64,000 bases of DNA from Nocardioides terrigena. Lineage in GTDB: Bacteria; Actinomycetota; Actinomycetes; Propionibacteriales; Nocardioidaceae. The stretch lies in contig NZ_PZYY01000006.1 of assembly GCF_003047265.1 (NCBI RefSeq), positions 1-64,000 of the forward strand. The letters are read 5' to 3'. A model generated the notes under the pieces. It had not been told where the DNA came from. It saw only the letters and a list, made by a program, of their open reading frames with translations, and made no database searches. Position 1 is the stretch's first letter. Every line of letters begins with the position of its first letter. A program made the position numbers and the translations under genes. Below, piece by piece: positions 18,852 through 27,872 of the stretch.

Positions 18852-20239
18852 GGGGACGCCTCCTCGGCATGGGTGGGCAGGACGAGCTCGAAGCGGGCCC
18901 CCGGCGGGTCCGCGTCACCGACGGTGACGGAGCCGCCGTGCGCCTCGGCGATGGCACGGACGATCGACAGGCCCAGGCCGAAGCCCTCGTCGCCGGCACG
19001 CACGTCGCCGCGGCCGAACCTCTCGAAGATGGCGGCGCGGTGGCGGTGGGGGACACCGGGGCCGGTGTCGCGGACCCACAGGCGCAGCGTGCCGCCCGCG
19101 AGGGCGGAGCCGATCGCGATCGTGTCGCCGGGGTCGGTGTGCTTGACCGCGTTGTCGGCGAGCTGGAGGACCGCCTGGGTGATGCGCTGCTCGTCGACGG
19201 TGACGGTGCCGTCGGCCACGGCGTCGAGCTGCCAGTCGCGGTCACCGAGGCCCCGGGCGGTCGCCAGCAGCGCGGGGGTGAGCGCCCCCACGTCGACCGG
19301 CGCCGGGGCGAGGAAGTCGGGGCGCCGGGTCTTGGCCAGCACGATGAGGTCGCCCACCAGCCGGGACATGCGGTCGGACTCCGCGAGCAGCAGGTCGCGG
19401 GTCTCCCGCACCTCGTCCGGGTCCTCGGGGTCGAGGAGCTCGAGGTGGCCGCGCAGGACCGTGAGCGGGGTCTTGAGCTCGTGGCCGGCGTCGTCGAGGA
19501 ACCGGCGCTGGTCGGAGAACCCGGAGTCGAGCCGCTCGAGCATCAGGTTGATGGTGCGGGTGAGGGCGGTGATGTCGTCGTTGCCCTGCTCGGGGATCCG
19601 CCGGGACAGGTCGGTGGTCGTGATGTCCCGGGCCGTCTCCTCGAGCACGCGCAGCGGGGCCAGCAGTCGCCCGGACTGGAAGCCGGCGATGGTCGCGATC
19701 AGCCCCAGCGACAGCAGCGCGACGAGGGCGTAGGTACGCAGCGTGCGCTCGAGCTCCTCGTGCTCGTCGGCCAGGAAGTTGACGAGGATCAGCGCGCCGG
19801 AGCTCTGGGCGTTGCGCACCGGGACCACGGTCACCCAGACCTCGCCGTAGCGGTCGGACTGGATGATCTCGGTGCCACCGTCGGTGACCCCGGCCTCGAC
19901 CGCGCCCTGGTAGCCGGGCTCGTCGAGGAACTCCTGGCCGTAGCGGTTGGCGCTGCGCTCGATGAACTCGCCCCCGACGTAGCTGACGAGCATCTCGTCG
20001 TCGTCGGGCACGTTGCGGGTCAGGAACACGTTGAGCCGGCGGCCGACGTCGTCGAACGGGTCGCCGGTGTTGGGGTCGACGCGCAGCTCGCGGAACTCGG
20101 CGATCTCCTGGTCGATCTGCTCGTTGACCGCGCGCTCGATGCGGGCCGACTCCAGGGCGTAGACGAGGCCTCCGGCCCCCGCCATGGCGATGGCGGTCAG
20201 CAGGGAGATGACCACCGTGATGCGGGTGCGGACCGACAC
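18836..20239 (-). CDS. Membrane sensor histidine kinase
   Basis: 467 aa from the GTG at 20239, chosen because it starts just before the first membrane helix; further upstream the frame is a shadow of the Asp-rich gene. The layout is TM1 (~residues 5-27), an extracytoplasmic sensor of about 140 residues rich in Asp/Glu, TM2 ('LVALLSLGLIATIAGF'), HAMP, HisKA with His in 'DDAGHELKTPLTVL', and HATPase_c with N, G1 and G2 boxes. It lies 37 bp downstream of the Asp-rich membrane protein gene. The sensor ligand is unknown; divalent cations are plausible from context. Confidence 0.92.
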   Translation of the reverse strand: MSVRTRITVVISLLTAIAMAGAGGLVYALESARIERAVNEQIDQEIAEFRELRVDPNTGDPFDDVGRRLNVFLTRNVPDDDEMLVSYVGGEFIERSANRYGQEFLDEPGYQGAVEAGVTDGGTEIIQSDRYGEVWVTVVPVRNAQSSGALILVNFLADEHEELERTLRTYALVALLSLGLIATIAGFQSGRLLAPLRVLEETARDITTTDLSRRIPEQGNDDITALTRTINLMLERLDSGFSDQRRFLDDAGHELKTPLTVLRGHLELLDPEDPDEVRETRDLLLAESDRMSRLVGDLIVLAKTRRPDFLAPAPVDVGALTPALLATARGLGDRDWQLDAVADGTVTVDEQRITQAVLQLADNAVKHTDPGDTIAIGSALAGGTLRLWVRDTGPGVPHRHRAAIFERFGRGDVRAGDEGFGLGLSIVRAIAEAHGGSVTVGDADPPGARFELVLPTHAEEASPWPRS

Positions 20240-20276
20240 CTGGGCGAGGGGGCCGCTGCGCGGCGCACGGACGACA

Positions 20277-20828
20277 TCAGTCGTCGTCCCCGTCGTCGTC
20301 CCCCTCGTCGTCATCGTCCTCTTCCGGGCCGTCGTCGTCATCGTCATCGTCGTCGTCGTCCACCGACGTGGGTGGCGGCAGGACGACGGTGGCGTCATCA
20401 TCCTCGACGGTGCCTGACGGTGGCGGCTGCCCGGTGCCGCGACCGGTGCCGGGACCGGTCGGCGAGCGTGTCGGAGCGGGTCGTGAGGAGGGCGTCGTCG
20501 CGGTCGTGCCGGTGGTCGGCACCCCGACCGGCGCCGGTGCCGTGGTGTCGGGCGCGGGGCCCGACGTCGGCGGCGGACGCTCGCCGGTGCCTCCTCCGGT
20601 GCCCGCGCCCCGGCGGTCTCCGCCGCGCCCGTCCCCCCGCTCGCCCTGCTCACCCTGCCCGGAGGTGCCGCGTACGCGGTCGGAGTCCTGCGACGGCGCG
20701 TCCTGGATGATCACCGGTCGGCGGTCGCTCGGCTCGTACGAGCTCGAGGCCACCAGGGAGCCGGCGACGTACGCCGTCATGGGCACGACCAGTGCCAGCA
20801 CGACCAGCGTCTTCACCCACGAGCTCAT
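20277..20828 (-). CDS. Membrane-anchored Pro/Thr/Gly-rich protein with poly-Asp tail
   Basis: 183 aa from the ATG at 20828. An N-terminal membrane helix or uncleaved signal ('TLVVLALVVPMTAYVAGSLVA') is followed by a disordered Gly/Arg then Pro/Thr/Ser region. The C-terminus has a run of ten Asp and then an E/D/G tail. No known domain is present. It is the first gene of the operon with the sensor kinase and response regulator, so it may be an accessory cation-binding partner of the sensor (inference). Its promoter carries the motif shared with 16746-16777. Confidence 0.7.
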   Translation of the reverse strand: MSSWVKTLVVLALVVPMTAYVAGSLVASSSYEPSDRRPVIIQDAPSQDSDRVRGTSGQGEQGERGDGRGGDRRGAGTGGGTGERPPPTSGPAPDTTAPAPVGVPTTGTTATTPSSRPAPTRSPTGPGTGRGTGQPPPSGTVEDDDATVVLPPPTSVDDDDDDDDDDGPEEDDDDEGDDDGDDD

Positions 20829-20858
20829 GTCGACACTGTCGCGGTCGTTGATGGAGGG

Positions 20859-20890
20859 CCGATGAGACGACCATGAGAGGTCTCTCATGC
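20859..20890 (-). promoter_or_regulatory. Shared operator motif upstream of the Asp-rich/two-component operon
   Basis: Read on the minus strand it is GCATGAGA-N4-TCTCAT-N6-CTCATCGG. It contains a perfect CATGAGAG/CTCTCATG inverted repeat (20872-20889) and CTCAT direct repeats 11 bp apart. It lies 31 bp before the Asp-rich gene start and also in the region divergent from the acyl-CoA ligase. It matches 16746-16777 without gaps. Confidence 0.65.
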
Positions 20891-21016
20891 GGCCACTCGT
20901 CGCGCCGGGGCGGCCGTCCGCCGCTTCCGGCGGACGATCCCTCGCGACGCCCGGGTGACGCGTGCCACAGTGGCGACCAGCGAGCAGTGTCGACCCGTCC
21001 GACCATGAGGAGTGCC

Positions 21017-22549
21017 ATGTTCGTCCCGTTCAGCGTCACGGACTTCATCGACCGCGCCCGGACCGTCTACGGCGACCGGGTCGGCGTGGTCGACGAGCCG
21101 GACCAGCCGGCGCCCTCCCTGGGCGACCTCACGTACGCCGAGCTGGCGGCGCTGGCCCGTCGGCAGGCCGCCCGGCTCGACGAGCTCGGCCTCGAGGTCG
21201 GCGACCGGGTCGCGGTGGTCTCGCACAACTCCGCCCGACTGCTGGCGTCGTTCTTCGGCGTGGCCGGCTCGGGACGCGTGCTCGTGCCCGTCAACTTCCG
21301 GCTCCGCCCCGACGAGGTGTCCTACATCGTCGAGCACTCCGGCGCCCGCGTCCTGTACGTCGACCCCGAGCTCGACGAGGCCCTGTCCGGCGTCACCGCG
21401 GAGCACCGCTTCGTGATCGGCGACGACAGCGACATGTTCGCCGCGGAGGGCGTCGAGCCCCGCGCGTGGGAGCCCGACGAGAGCGCGACGGCCTGCATCA
21501 ACTACACCTCCGGCACGACCGCCCGGCCCAAGGGCGTGCAGATCACCCACCGCAACATCTGGGTCAACGCCGTCACCTTCGCGATGCACGCGGCCGTCAC
21601 CGACCGCGACGTCTACCTCCACACGCTGCCGATGTTCCACGCCAACGGGTGGGGGATGCCGTTCGCGATGACCGGTCTGGGCGTCCCGCAGGTGGTGCTG
21701 CGCAAGGTCGACGGCGCCGAGATCCTGCGCCGGGTCCGCGACCACGGCGTCACCGTCATGTGCGCGGCGCCGGCCGTCGCCGCGGCGGTCCTCGAGGCCG
21801 CCCAGACCTGGGAGGGCGAGATCCCCGGGCGGGACAGGGTCCGGATCATCATGGCCGGGGCTCCGCCCCCGACGAAGACCGTCGTCCGCGTCGAGGAGGA
21901 GCTGGGCTGGGAGTTCGTCCAGATCTACGGCCTCACCGAGACGTCGCCGCTGCTGACCTTCAACCGCACCCGTGCCGAGTGGGACGACCTGTCGGCCGAG
22001 GAGCGCGCGACCCGGCTGACGCGCGCGGGCGCCCCGGCGCTCGGCGTACGGCTGCGGACCGACGAGCACGGCGAGGTGCTGGCGCGCTCCAACGTCGTCC
22101 TCGAGGGCTACTGGGAGCAGCCGGAGGAGTCGGCCCGGGCGCTGGACGGTGGCTGGTTCCACACCGGTGACGGCGGCGTCATCGGCGACGACGGCTACCT
22201 CACGATCAGCGACCGCAAGAAGGACGTGATCATCACCGGCGGCGAGAACGTCTCGTCCATCGAGGTGGAGGACGTGCTCTTCTCCCACCCGGCGGTCGCC
22301 GAGGTCGCGGTGATCGGGGTGCCCAGCGAGAAGTGGGGCGAGACCATCAAGGCCCTCGTCGTGCTCGCCGAGGGGTCGGACGTGACCGAGGCCGAGCTGA
22401 TCGCCTGGTGCAAGGACAAGGCGGCCGGCTACAAGGCGCCCACCTCGATCGAGTTCCGCGAGGTGCTCGCCCGGACGGCGACCGGCAAGCTCCAGAAGTT
22501 CAAGCTCCGCCAGCCCTACTGGGACGGCCGGGACCGGCAGGTCAACTAG
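21017..22549 (+). CDS. Acyl-CoA synthetase (AMP-forming), medium/long-chain type
   Basis: 510 aa. The ATG at 21017 is preferred over the one at 21005 because AGGAG lies 4 bases upstream. Motifs are 'INYTSGTTARPKGVQITHRN', 'MFHANGWGMPF', 'QIYGLTETSPL', 'WFHTGDGGVIGDDGYLTISDRKKDVIITGGENVSS' and the lysine in 'LARTATGKLQKFKLR'. It activates a carboxylic acid through an adenylate; the chain length is not decidable from sequence. It is divergent from the Asp-rich/two-component operon and shares its regulatory region. Confidence 0.93.
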   Translation: MFVPFSVTDFIDRARTVYGDRVGVVDEPDQPAPSLGDLTYAELAALARRQAARLDELGLEVGDRVAVVSHNSARLLASFFGVAGSGRVLVPVNFRLRPDEVSYIVEHSGARVLYVDPELDEALSGVTAEHRFVIGDDSDMFAAEGVEPRAWEPDESATACINYTSGTTARPKGVQITHRNIWVNAVTFAMHAAVTDRDVYLHTLPMFHANGWGMPFAMTGLGVPQVVLRKVDGAEILRRVRDHGVTVMCAAPAVAAAVLEAAQTWEGEIPGRDRVRIIMAGAPPPTKTVVRVEEELGWEFVQIYGLTETSPLLTFNRTRAEWDDLSAEERATRLTRAGAPALGVRLRTDEHGEVLARSNVVLEGYWEQPEESARALDGGWFHTGDGGVIGDDGYLTISDRKKDVIITGGENVSSIEVEDVLFSHPAVAEVAVIGVPSEKWGETIKALVVLAEGSDVTEAELIAWCKDKAAGYKAPTSIEFREVLARTATGKLQKFKLRQPYWDGRDRQVN

Positions 22550-22558
22550 CCTGCCCGC

Positions 22559-23434
22559 ATGTCCACCCCTGCGACCCCACCGACGCTCGCCGAGGTCGTC
22601 GACCTGATCCACGGCTGGTACCCGCCCGCCACCGCCGACTCGTGGGACGCGGTCGGGCTCGCCGCCGGCGACCCGGCGACCGACGTACGACGCGTGCTCC
22701 TCGCCGTCGACCCGACGCCGGAGGTCGCCCGCGACGCGGTCGACTGGGGCGCCGACCTGCTGGTCACGCACCACCCGCTCTTCCTCGCCGGCGTCCACGG
22801 GGTCGCCGCCACCACGCCCAAGGGCCGCACCCTGCACACCCTGGTGACGGGCGGCTGCGCCCTCCTGACCGCCCACACCAACGCCGACCAGGCCTCCGGC
22901 GGGGTGTCGGAGGCGCTGGCCCTCGCCCTGGGCCTCACCGACCTGGCCCCCATCCTCCCGGCGGAGGACGGGGCGTCCACCGGCACCGGCCGGACCGGCT
23001 CCGTGGCGCCCACCACCCTGCGCGCCTTCGCCGAGCACGTCGCCGCCGTGCTGCCGAGCACCGCACACGGGGTGCGGGTGTCCGGCGACCCGGACCGGCC
23101 CGTACGACGCGTGGCGCTGTGCGGGGGAGCGGGCGACTTCCTGCTCGACGGGCTCGTCGGGTCGGACGTCGACGTCTACCTCACCAGCGACCTGCGCCAC
23201 CACCGCGCGGGGGAGTTCCGCGAGCACGACGGGCCCGCCCTGGTCGACGTCGCCCACTGGGCGGCCGAGTGGACGTGGCTGCCGGTGGTGCAGGCCCGCC
23301 TCACCGGTGCGCTGGGCGATAGGGTCGAGGCGCGCGTGAGCACCCGCTGCACCGATCCCTGGCAGTTCCGGGTCGAGCAGGGGACCCCCTCCGCAAGCAC
23401 CAGCCAGCACAGCCCCATCCGAGGAGAGCGTTGA
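22559..23434 (+). CDS. Nif3-like dinuclear metal centre protein
   Basis: 291 aa. The YqfO/Nif3 family forms hexameric rings with a two-metal site. Metal ligands are visible in 'LLVTHHPLFL', 'TAHTNADQASGG' and the C-terminal 'VDVAHWAAEW'. The function is debated (GTP cyclohydrolase I type 2-like). A TAGCCT box 6 bp before the ATG suggests a possible leaderless transcript. Its end overlaps the zinc-ribbon gene start (TTGA). Confidence 0.9.
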   Translation: MSTPATPPTLAEVVDLIHGWYPPATADSWDAVGLAAGDPATDVRRVLLAVDPTPEVARDAVDWGADLLVTHHPLFLAGVHGVAATTPKGRTLHTLVTGGCALLTAHTNADQASGGVSEALALALGLTDLAPILPAEDGASTGTGRTGSVAPTTLRAFAEHVAAVLPSTAHGVRVSGDPDRPVRRVALCGGAGDFLLDGLVGSDVDVYLTSDLRHHRAGEFREHDGPALVDVAHWAAEWTWLPVVQARLTGALGDRVEARVSTRCTDPWQFRVEQGTPSASTSQHSPIRGER

Positions 23435-24171
23435 AAGCCGACCCGCAAGCCCAGTTGAAGCTGCTCGACCTCCAGGCCGTCGACGCGCGACTCGACCAGC
23501 TGCGCCACCAGCGGCGCGCGCTGCCCGAGATCGCCCGGATCGCCGAGCTGGAGACCGGTCGGGGCGACGTCGACGACCGGCTGCGCGACGCCCGGATCGT
23601 CGTCGACGACCTCACCGCCGAGCAGCGCAAGGCCGACGCGGACGTGGAGCAGGTCAAGGCCCGCCGCACCCGCGACCAGCAGCGCATGGACGCCGGCCTC
23701 ATCACCAACCCCAAGGACCTCGAGCGGATGCAGCACGAGCTGACGTCGCTCGACCGTCGGGTCAGCACCCTCGAGGACGCCGAGCTCGAGATCATGGAGC
23801 GGCTCGAGGAGGCCCAGGCGACCCTGGACCGGCTCACCGCCCAGCTCGCCGAGACGGACGCCCAGGTCGCCGAGCTCGCCACCGCCCGGGACGCCCGCTG
23901 GGCGGAGATCGACGAGCAGCTGGCGGCCGCGGAGGCCGAGCGAGCGCCCGCCGCCGACGGGATCCCCGAGGACCTGATGGCGCTCTACGAGCGGCTGCGC
24001 GCCAAGACCGGCATCGGCGCCGCGGAGCTGCGGGCCCGCCAGTGCGGCGGGTGCCACATCACCGTGGACGCCGCCGAGCTGGTCCAGATCCGCCGGTCGC
24101 CGGCCGACGAGGTCGTGCGCTGCGAGGAGTGCCAGCGGATCCTCGTCCGCACGGCGGAGTCGGGGCTCTGA
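23431..24171 (+). CDS. Coiled-coil protein with C4 zinc ribbon (DUF164/zf-RING_7)
   Basis: 246 aa with a TTG start overlapping the Nif3 stop. Residues ~10-185 form long heptad-rich helices. The C-terminus has the zinc-binding pair 'CGGCH' and 'CEECQ'. Members often follow Nif3-like genes in actinobacteria, as here, suggesting a functional link. The biochemical role is unknown. Confidence 0.9.
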   Translation: MKADPQAQLKLLDLQAVDARLDQLRHQRRALPEIARIAELETGRGDVDDRLRDARIVVDDLTAEQRKADADVEQVKARRTRDQQRMDAGLITNPKDLERMQHELTSLDRRVSTLEDAELEIMERLEEAQATLDRLTAQLAETDAQVAELATARDARWAEIDEQLAAAEAERAPAADGIPEDLMALYERLRAKTGIGAAELRARQCGGCHITVDAAELVQIRRSPADEVVRCEECQRILVRTAESGL

Positions 24172-24177
24172 CCCCGG

Positions 24178-24951
24178 TCAGACCTCGCTGACGACGACGT
24201 CGAGCTGGGTCCCGCGGGTGGTCGGCTCGCCGACCTCCACGGTCCAGCCGAGGTCGGTCAGCAGACGTGCCAGTGCGGCCGGGGTGCGCGGGTTGCCGCC
24301 GTCCTCCAGCAGGGCGCGCACGATCCGCCCCTTGGTCGCCTTGTTGAAGTGGCTCACCACCTTGCGCACGCCGCCGGACTCGTGCAGCACGCGGACGGTG
24401 GCCACCCGCGGCGCGAGCCCGGCCGGCGGGCGCCAGAACGCGGCGTACATCGTGGACCGGAGGTCGACCAGCAGCCCGGGGCCGACCGCCTCCTCGACCG
24501 CCTCGCCGAGGGCCTCGCGCCACAGTCCGGCCACCGGTCCCAGGCCGGGGAGGCTGACGTCGCCGGAGAGGCGGTACGACGGGATGCGGTCGCCCGGGCG
24601 CACCAGGCCGAAGACCGACGAGGTGATCGCCACCCGGCTGGTCGCGCGTCGCTTCGCCGCGCTGGAGAGCGTGTCGAAGCCCAGCGCGTCGTACAGGACA
24701 CCGGTGTAGACCCGGTCGGCCCGCGTCGTCGGCGAGGTCCGCAGCCGCGCGTCGAGCTCGACGAGGTCGGCCTGGGTGCCGCCGAGGCCCAGCAGGTCGG
24801 CGGCGTCGGGACGGGCCGCCAGCGCGACCACCGCCTCGACGACCCGCTCGCGGGTCGGGGTCAGGACCGGTGACCCGAGGGTGGACAGGTCGAGGGGCCT
24901 GCCGCGTCGGGGAGCGGTCTTGCCCTCGCTCGGCGGCAACAGGATCAGCAC
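24178..24951 (-). CDS. yaaA: YaaA family peroxide-stress protein
   Basis: 257 aa with a GTG start. The family signature 'LLPPSEGKT' is at the N-terminus, with 'VYTGVLYDALGF' and the C-terminal 'VVSHFNKATKGRIVRALLE'. Known members limit iron-driven DNA damage during peroxide stress and bind DNA. It is convergent with the zinc-ribbon gene (6 bp) and divergent from the RNB gene (51 bp). Confidence 0.92.
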   Translation of the reverse strand: MLILLPPSEGKTAPRRGRPLDLSTLGSPVLTPTRERVVEAVVALAARPDAADLLGLGGTQADLVELDARLRTSPTTRADRVYTGVLYDALGFDTLSSAAKRRATSRVAITSSVFGLVRPGDRIPSYRLSGDVSLPGLGPVAGLWREALGEAVEEAVGPGLLVDLRSTMYAAFWRPPAGLAPRVATVRVLHESGGVRKVVSHFNKATKGRIVRALLEDGGNPRTPAALARLLTDLGWTVEVGEPTTRGTQLDVVVSEV

Positions 24952-25002
24952 GCGGGCAAGAGTAGGGGCTCGGTCGTGCCCGCCTTGGCTAGGGTGCTGG
25001 GC

Positions 25003-26451
25003 ATGCCCAGCAACCGCGTGATCACAGTCCGCACCGGCGACGACACCGTCTCCGCCGAGACGCTGCGTGAAGGGATCGCCGCGATCCAGGCCGAGATGAA
25101 GGTGACGTCCGCGTTCCCCGAGGCCGTGGAACGCGCCGCTGCCGAGGCCGCGGCCCGTCCCCGGATGCCGGACCTCGACCGGACCGACGTGCCGTTCGTG
25201 ACCATCGACCCGGCCTCGGCGCGCGACCTCGACCAGGCGATGCACATCGAGCGCGACGGCGACGGGTACGTCGTCCACTACGCGATCGCCGACCTCAGCG
25301 CCTTCATCACCCCCGGTGACCCGGTCGACGTGGAGGCCAACCGGCGGGGGGAGACGCTCTACGGCGCGGACTCCAAGATCCCGCTGCACCCGACCGCCAT
25401 CTCCGAGGAGGCCGGCTCGCTGCTGCCCGACGAGGTGCGACCGGCCCTGGTCTGGACGATCCGCGTCGACGAGACCGGGGAGGGCACCGAGGTGGACGTC
25501 GTGCGCGCCCGGGTGCGCTCCCGGGCCAAGCTCGACTACGCCACCCTGCAGGAGCAGCTCGACGCCGGCACCGCCGACGAGATGTTCACCCTGCTGAAGG
25601 AGGTGGGCGAGCTGCGGCTGGCCCGGGAGGCCGCGCGCGGCGGGGTGTCCCTGCCGCTGCCCGAGCAGGAGATCATCGACGAGGGCGGCCGGTGGCGCCT
25701 CGAGTTCCGCACGATGCTGCCCGTCGAGACGTGGAACGCGCAGATCTCGCTGCTCACCGGCTTCGCCGCCGCCTCGCTGATGGTCTACGCCCGCGTGGGA
25801 CTGCTGCGCACCCTGCCGCCCGCCGACCCCCACGACGTCCAGCGGCTGCACCGCACCGCGCGCGCCCTCGGCATCGAGTGGCCGGCGGAGCAGCTCTACC
25901 CCGACTTCATCCGCTCGCTCGACGTGTCGAAGCCCCATCACGCGGCGATGGTCGTCGCGTGCACGCGCCTGCTCCGCGGGAGTGGCTACGTCGGCTTCAA
26001 CGGCGACCTGCCCGAGCAGCCGCAGCACTCCGCGCTGGCCTCCGAGTACGCCCACGTCACCGCCCCGCTGCGCCGGCTCGTCGACCGCTACGCCCTCGAG
26101 ATCTGCGTCGCGCTCTGCGCCGGCGAGGAGGTCCCGGACTGGGTGCTGGCCAGGCTCGGCGACCTGCCCGACACGATGCGCGAGTCCGGACGCCGGGCCA
26201 ACCAGTACCAGAACGCCGTGCTCAACCTCGTCGAGGCAGCGATGCTCGCCCCGCGGGTGGGGGAGTCGTTCCCGGCCGTGGTCCTCGAGACCGACGAGAA
26301 GGACGACCGGCGCGGGGACGCGACGGTGCAGGAGCCGGCGATCGAGGCGACGGTGGTCAGCGCGCGGCCGCTGCCCGTCGGCGAGGACGTCACCCTCACC
26401 CTGACGAAGGCCGACGTCCCGACCCGGTCGGTGGAGTTCACGCTGGAGTGA
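25003..26451 (+). CDS. RNB-domain ribonuclease (RNase II/R family, short form)
   Basis: 482 aa. The catalytic RNB domain has the metal-binding acidic cluster 'DPASARDLDQAMH' and 'YAIADLSAFITPGD', plus 'LIVRFMAL'-like helices. It lacks the N-terminal cold-shock domains, and only a short S1-like segment remains at the C-terminus, as in the compact RNB enzymes of Deinococcus and actinobacteria. It is a 3'-to-5' exoribonuclease. A TAGGGT box 7 bp before the ATG suggests a leaderless transcript. Confidence 0.9.
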   Translation: MPSNRVITVRTGDDTVSAETLREGIAAIQAEMKVTSAFPEAVERAAAEAAARPRMPDLDRTDVPFVTIDPASARDLDQAMHIERDGDGYVVHYAIADLSAFITPGDPVDVEANRRGETLYGADSKIPLHPTAISEEAGSLLPDEVRPALVWTIRVDETGEGTEVDVVRARVRSRAKLDYATLQEQLDAGTADEMFTLLKEVGELRLAREAARGGVSLPLPEQEIIDEGGRWRLEFRTMLPVETWNAQISLLTGFAAASLMVYARVGLLRTLPPADPHDVQRLHRTARALGIEWPAEQLYPDFIRSLDVSKPHHAAMVVACTRLLRGSGYVGFNGDLPEQPQHSALASEYAHVTAPLRRLVDRYALEICVALCAGEEVPDWVLARLGDLPDTMRESGRRANQYQNAVLNLVEAAMLAPRVGESFPAVVLETDEKDDRRGDATVQEPAIEATVVSARPLPVGEDVTLTLTKADVPTRSVEFTLE

Positions 26452-26481
26452 CGCCGGTGCCTTGAGGCTCGGGTCGGGTCG

Positions 26482-26706
26482 TCAGGACAGCCAGGTCGCG
26501 GACGGCAGGACGAAGGCCCAGAACAGGGCGATGATGCCGACGACCACCGCGATGCCGGCCAAGCCCTCGCCCCGGGCCATCCCCACGGTGGCGGCGAGCA
26601 CGGCCACGACCGCCAGCATCGGCGTGAAGCCGAGCACCACCCCGACGGCGCAGCCGAGGGCGGCCGCCGAGGCGACGGAGGTGGCGGGGGCGCCGGCGTA
26701 GGCCAT
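26482..26706 (-). CDS. Small two-helix membrane protein
   Basis: 74 aa. The ATG has GGGAGGAT upstream. Almost entirely hydrophobic, with segments at ~residues 13-42 and 48-70. No family is recognised. It sits alone between the RNB gene and nrdB. Confidence 0.6.
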   Translation of the reverse strand: MAYAGAPATSVASAAALGCAVGVVLGFTPMLAVVAVLAATVGMARGEGLAGIAVVVGIIALFWAFVLPSATWLS

Positions 26707-26771
26707 GGCGGGATCCTCCCAGAGCGCCGGCCCCCGGTCCGGCGAATCGGCGGAGACGCCGGGGTGGCGCC

Positions 26772-26810
26772 CGCTGTGACCTGCGGTCCCCGGTACCGCA
26801 GGTCACAGCG
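26772..26810. terminator. Long hairpin downstream of nrdB
   Basis: A perfect 16-bp stem (CGCTGTGACCTGCGGT with its complement at 26795-26810) has a 7-base CCCCGGT loop, beginning 6 bp after the nrdB stop on the minus strand. There is no T tract. It probably ends the nrdAB transcript or protects its 3' end. Confidence 0.75.
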
Positions 26811-26816
26811 CGTGGA

Positions 26817-27872
26817 TCAGAAGTCCTCGTCGAACCCGACCGAGCCTGAGACGCCGACCTGGTAGGCCGACACCTTGCGCTCGAAGAAGTTGGACAGCTC
26901 CTGCACGTCCTGGAGCTCCATGAACGCGAGCGGGTTGCTCGAGCCGTAGATCGGCTCGAGGCCCAGGCGCTGCATGCGCCGGTCCGCGACGTACTCCAGG
27001 TAGGCGCGCATGTCGGTCGTCGAGAGGCCGGCGACCCCGCCGCCGAGGAGGTCCTCGGCGAACTGCGCCTCGGCGTCCACGCCGTCGATGAGCATCTGGC
27101 GCACGTCGGCGGCCAGCTGCTCGTCGAAGAGGTCGGGCTCCTCCTCGCGGACGGTGTCCACGACGTCGAACGCGAACGCCATGTGCATCGACTCGTCGCG
27201 GAAGACCCAGTTGGTGCCCGACGCGAGACCGTTGAGGAGCCCGCGCGAGCGGAGGAAGTAGACGTAGGCGAACGCGCCGTAGAAGAACAGGCCCTCGATG
27301 ACCGCCGCGAAGCAGATCAGGTTGAGCAGGAACCTGCGCCGGTGCTCACGGGTCTCGAGCGCGTCGAGGTCGAAGACCGAGTCGATCCAGCGGAAGCAGA
27401 AGTCGGCCTTGGCCTTGATCGACGCGATGTTGTCGACGGCCGCGAACGCCTCGTGCCGCTCCTTCTCGTCGGGGACGTAGGTGTCGAGCAGGGTCAGGTA
27501 GAACTGCACGTGCACCGCCTCCTCGAAGAGCTGCCGGGAGAGGTAGAGCCGGCCCTCGGGGGAGTTGATGTGCTGGTAGAGGTTGAGCACGAGGTTGTTG
27601 GCCACGATGGTGTCGCCGGTCGCGAAGAACGCCACCAGCCGCGACACCAGGTGCCGCTCGGCGTCGCTCAGCCGCTGCAGGTCCTTGAGGTCGGAGTGCA
27701 GGTCCACCTCCTCGACGGTCCAGGTGTTCTTGATGGCGTCGCGGTAGCGGTCGTAGAAGTGCGGGTAGCGCATCGGCCGCAGGGTGAGGTTCATCCCCGG
27801 GTCGAGGAGCATCCTGGTCGCGCTCGTGTCGGTCGCGGTGCTGTGGTCGGTGCTGTGGTCGGTCGTGGTCAC
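26817..27872 (-). CDS. nrdB: Ribonucleotide reductase class Ia, small subunit
   Basis: 351 aa with a GTG start overlapping the nrdA stop by 4 bases. It houses the diiron-tyrosyl radical. Iron ligands are visible as 'LFEEAVHVQFY' and 'FRDESMHMAFAFDVV', and the C-terminal tail 'GSVGFDEDF' can dock on NrdA. The upstream frame is open but its codons are a shadow of nrdA. Confidence 0.96.
   Translation of the reverse strand: MTTTDHSTDHSTATDTSATRMLLDPGMNLTLRPMRYPHFYDRYRDAIKNTWTVEEVDLHSDLKDLQRLSDAERHLVSRLVAFFATGDTIVANNLVLNLYQHINSPEGRLYLSRQLFEEAVHVQFYLTLLDTYVPDEKERHEAFAAVDNIASIKAKADFCFRWIDSVFDLDALETREHRRRFLLNLICFAAVIEGLFFYGAFAYVYFLRSRGLLNGLASGTNWVFRDESMHMAFAFDVVDTVREEEPDLFDEQLAADVRQMLIDGVDAEAQFAEDLLGGGVAGLSTTDMRAYLEYVADRRMQRLGLEPIYGSSNPLAFMELQDVQELSNFFERKVSAYQVGVSGSVGFDEDF

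Noticed and set aside
20277..20653. Extending the sensor kinase start upstream into the Asp-rich gene
   Set aside because: The extension translates to low-complexity Thr/Arg runs that are the shadow of poly-Asp codons; the GTG at 20239 precedes the first membrane helix directly.
24952..26055. N-terminal extension of YaaA
   Set aside because: The upstream part of that frame is antisense to the RNB gene and carries no family similarity; the family motif starts immediately at the GTG at 24951.
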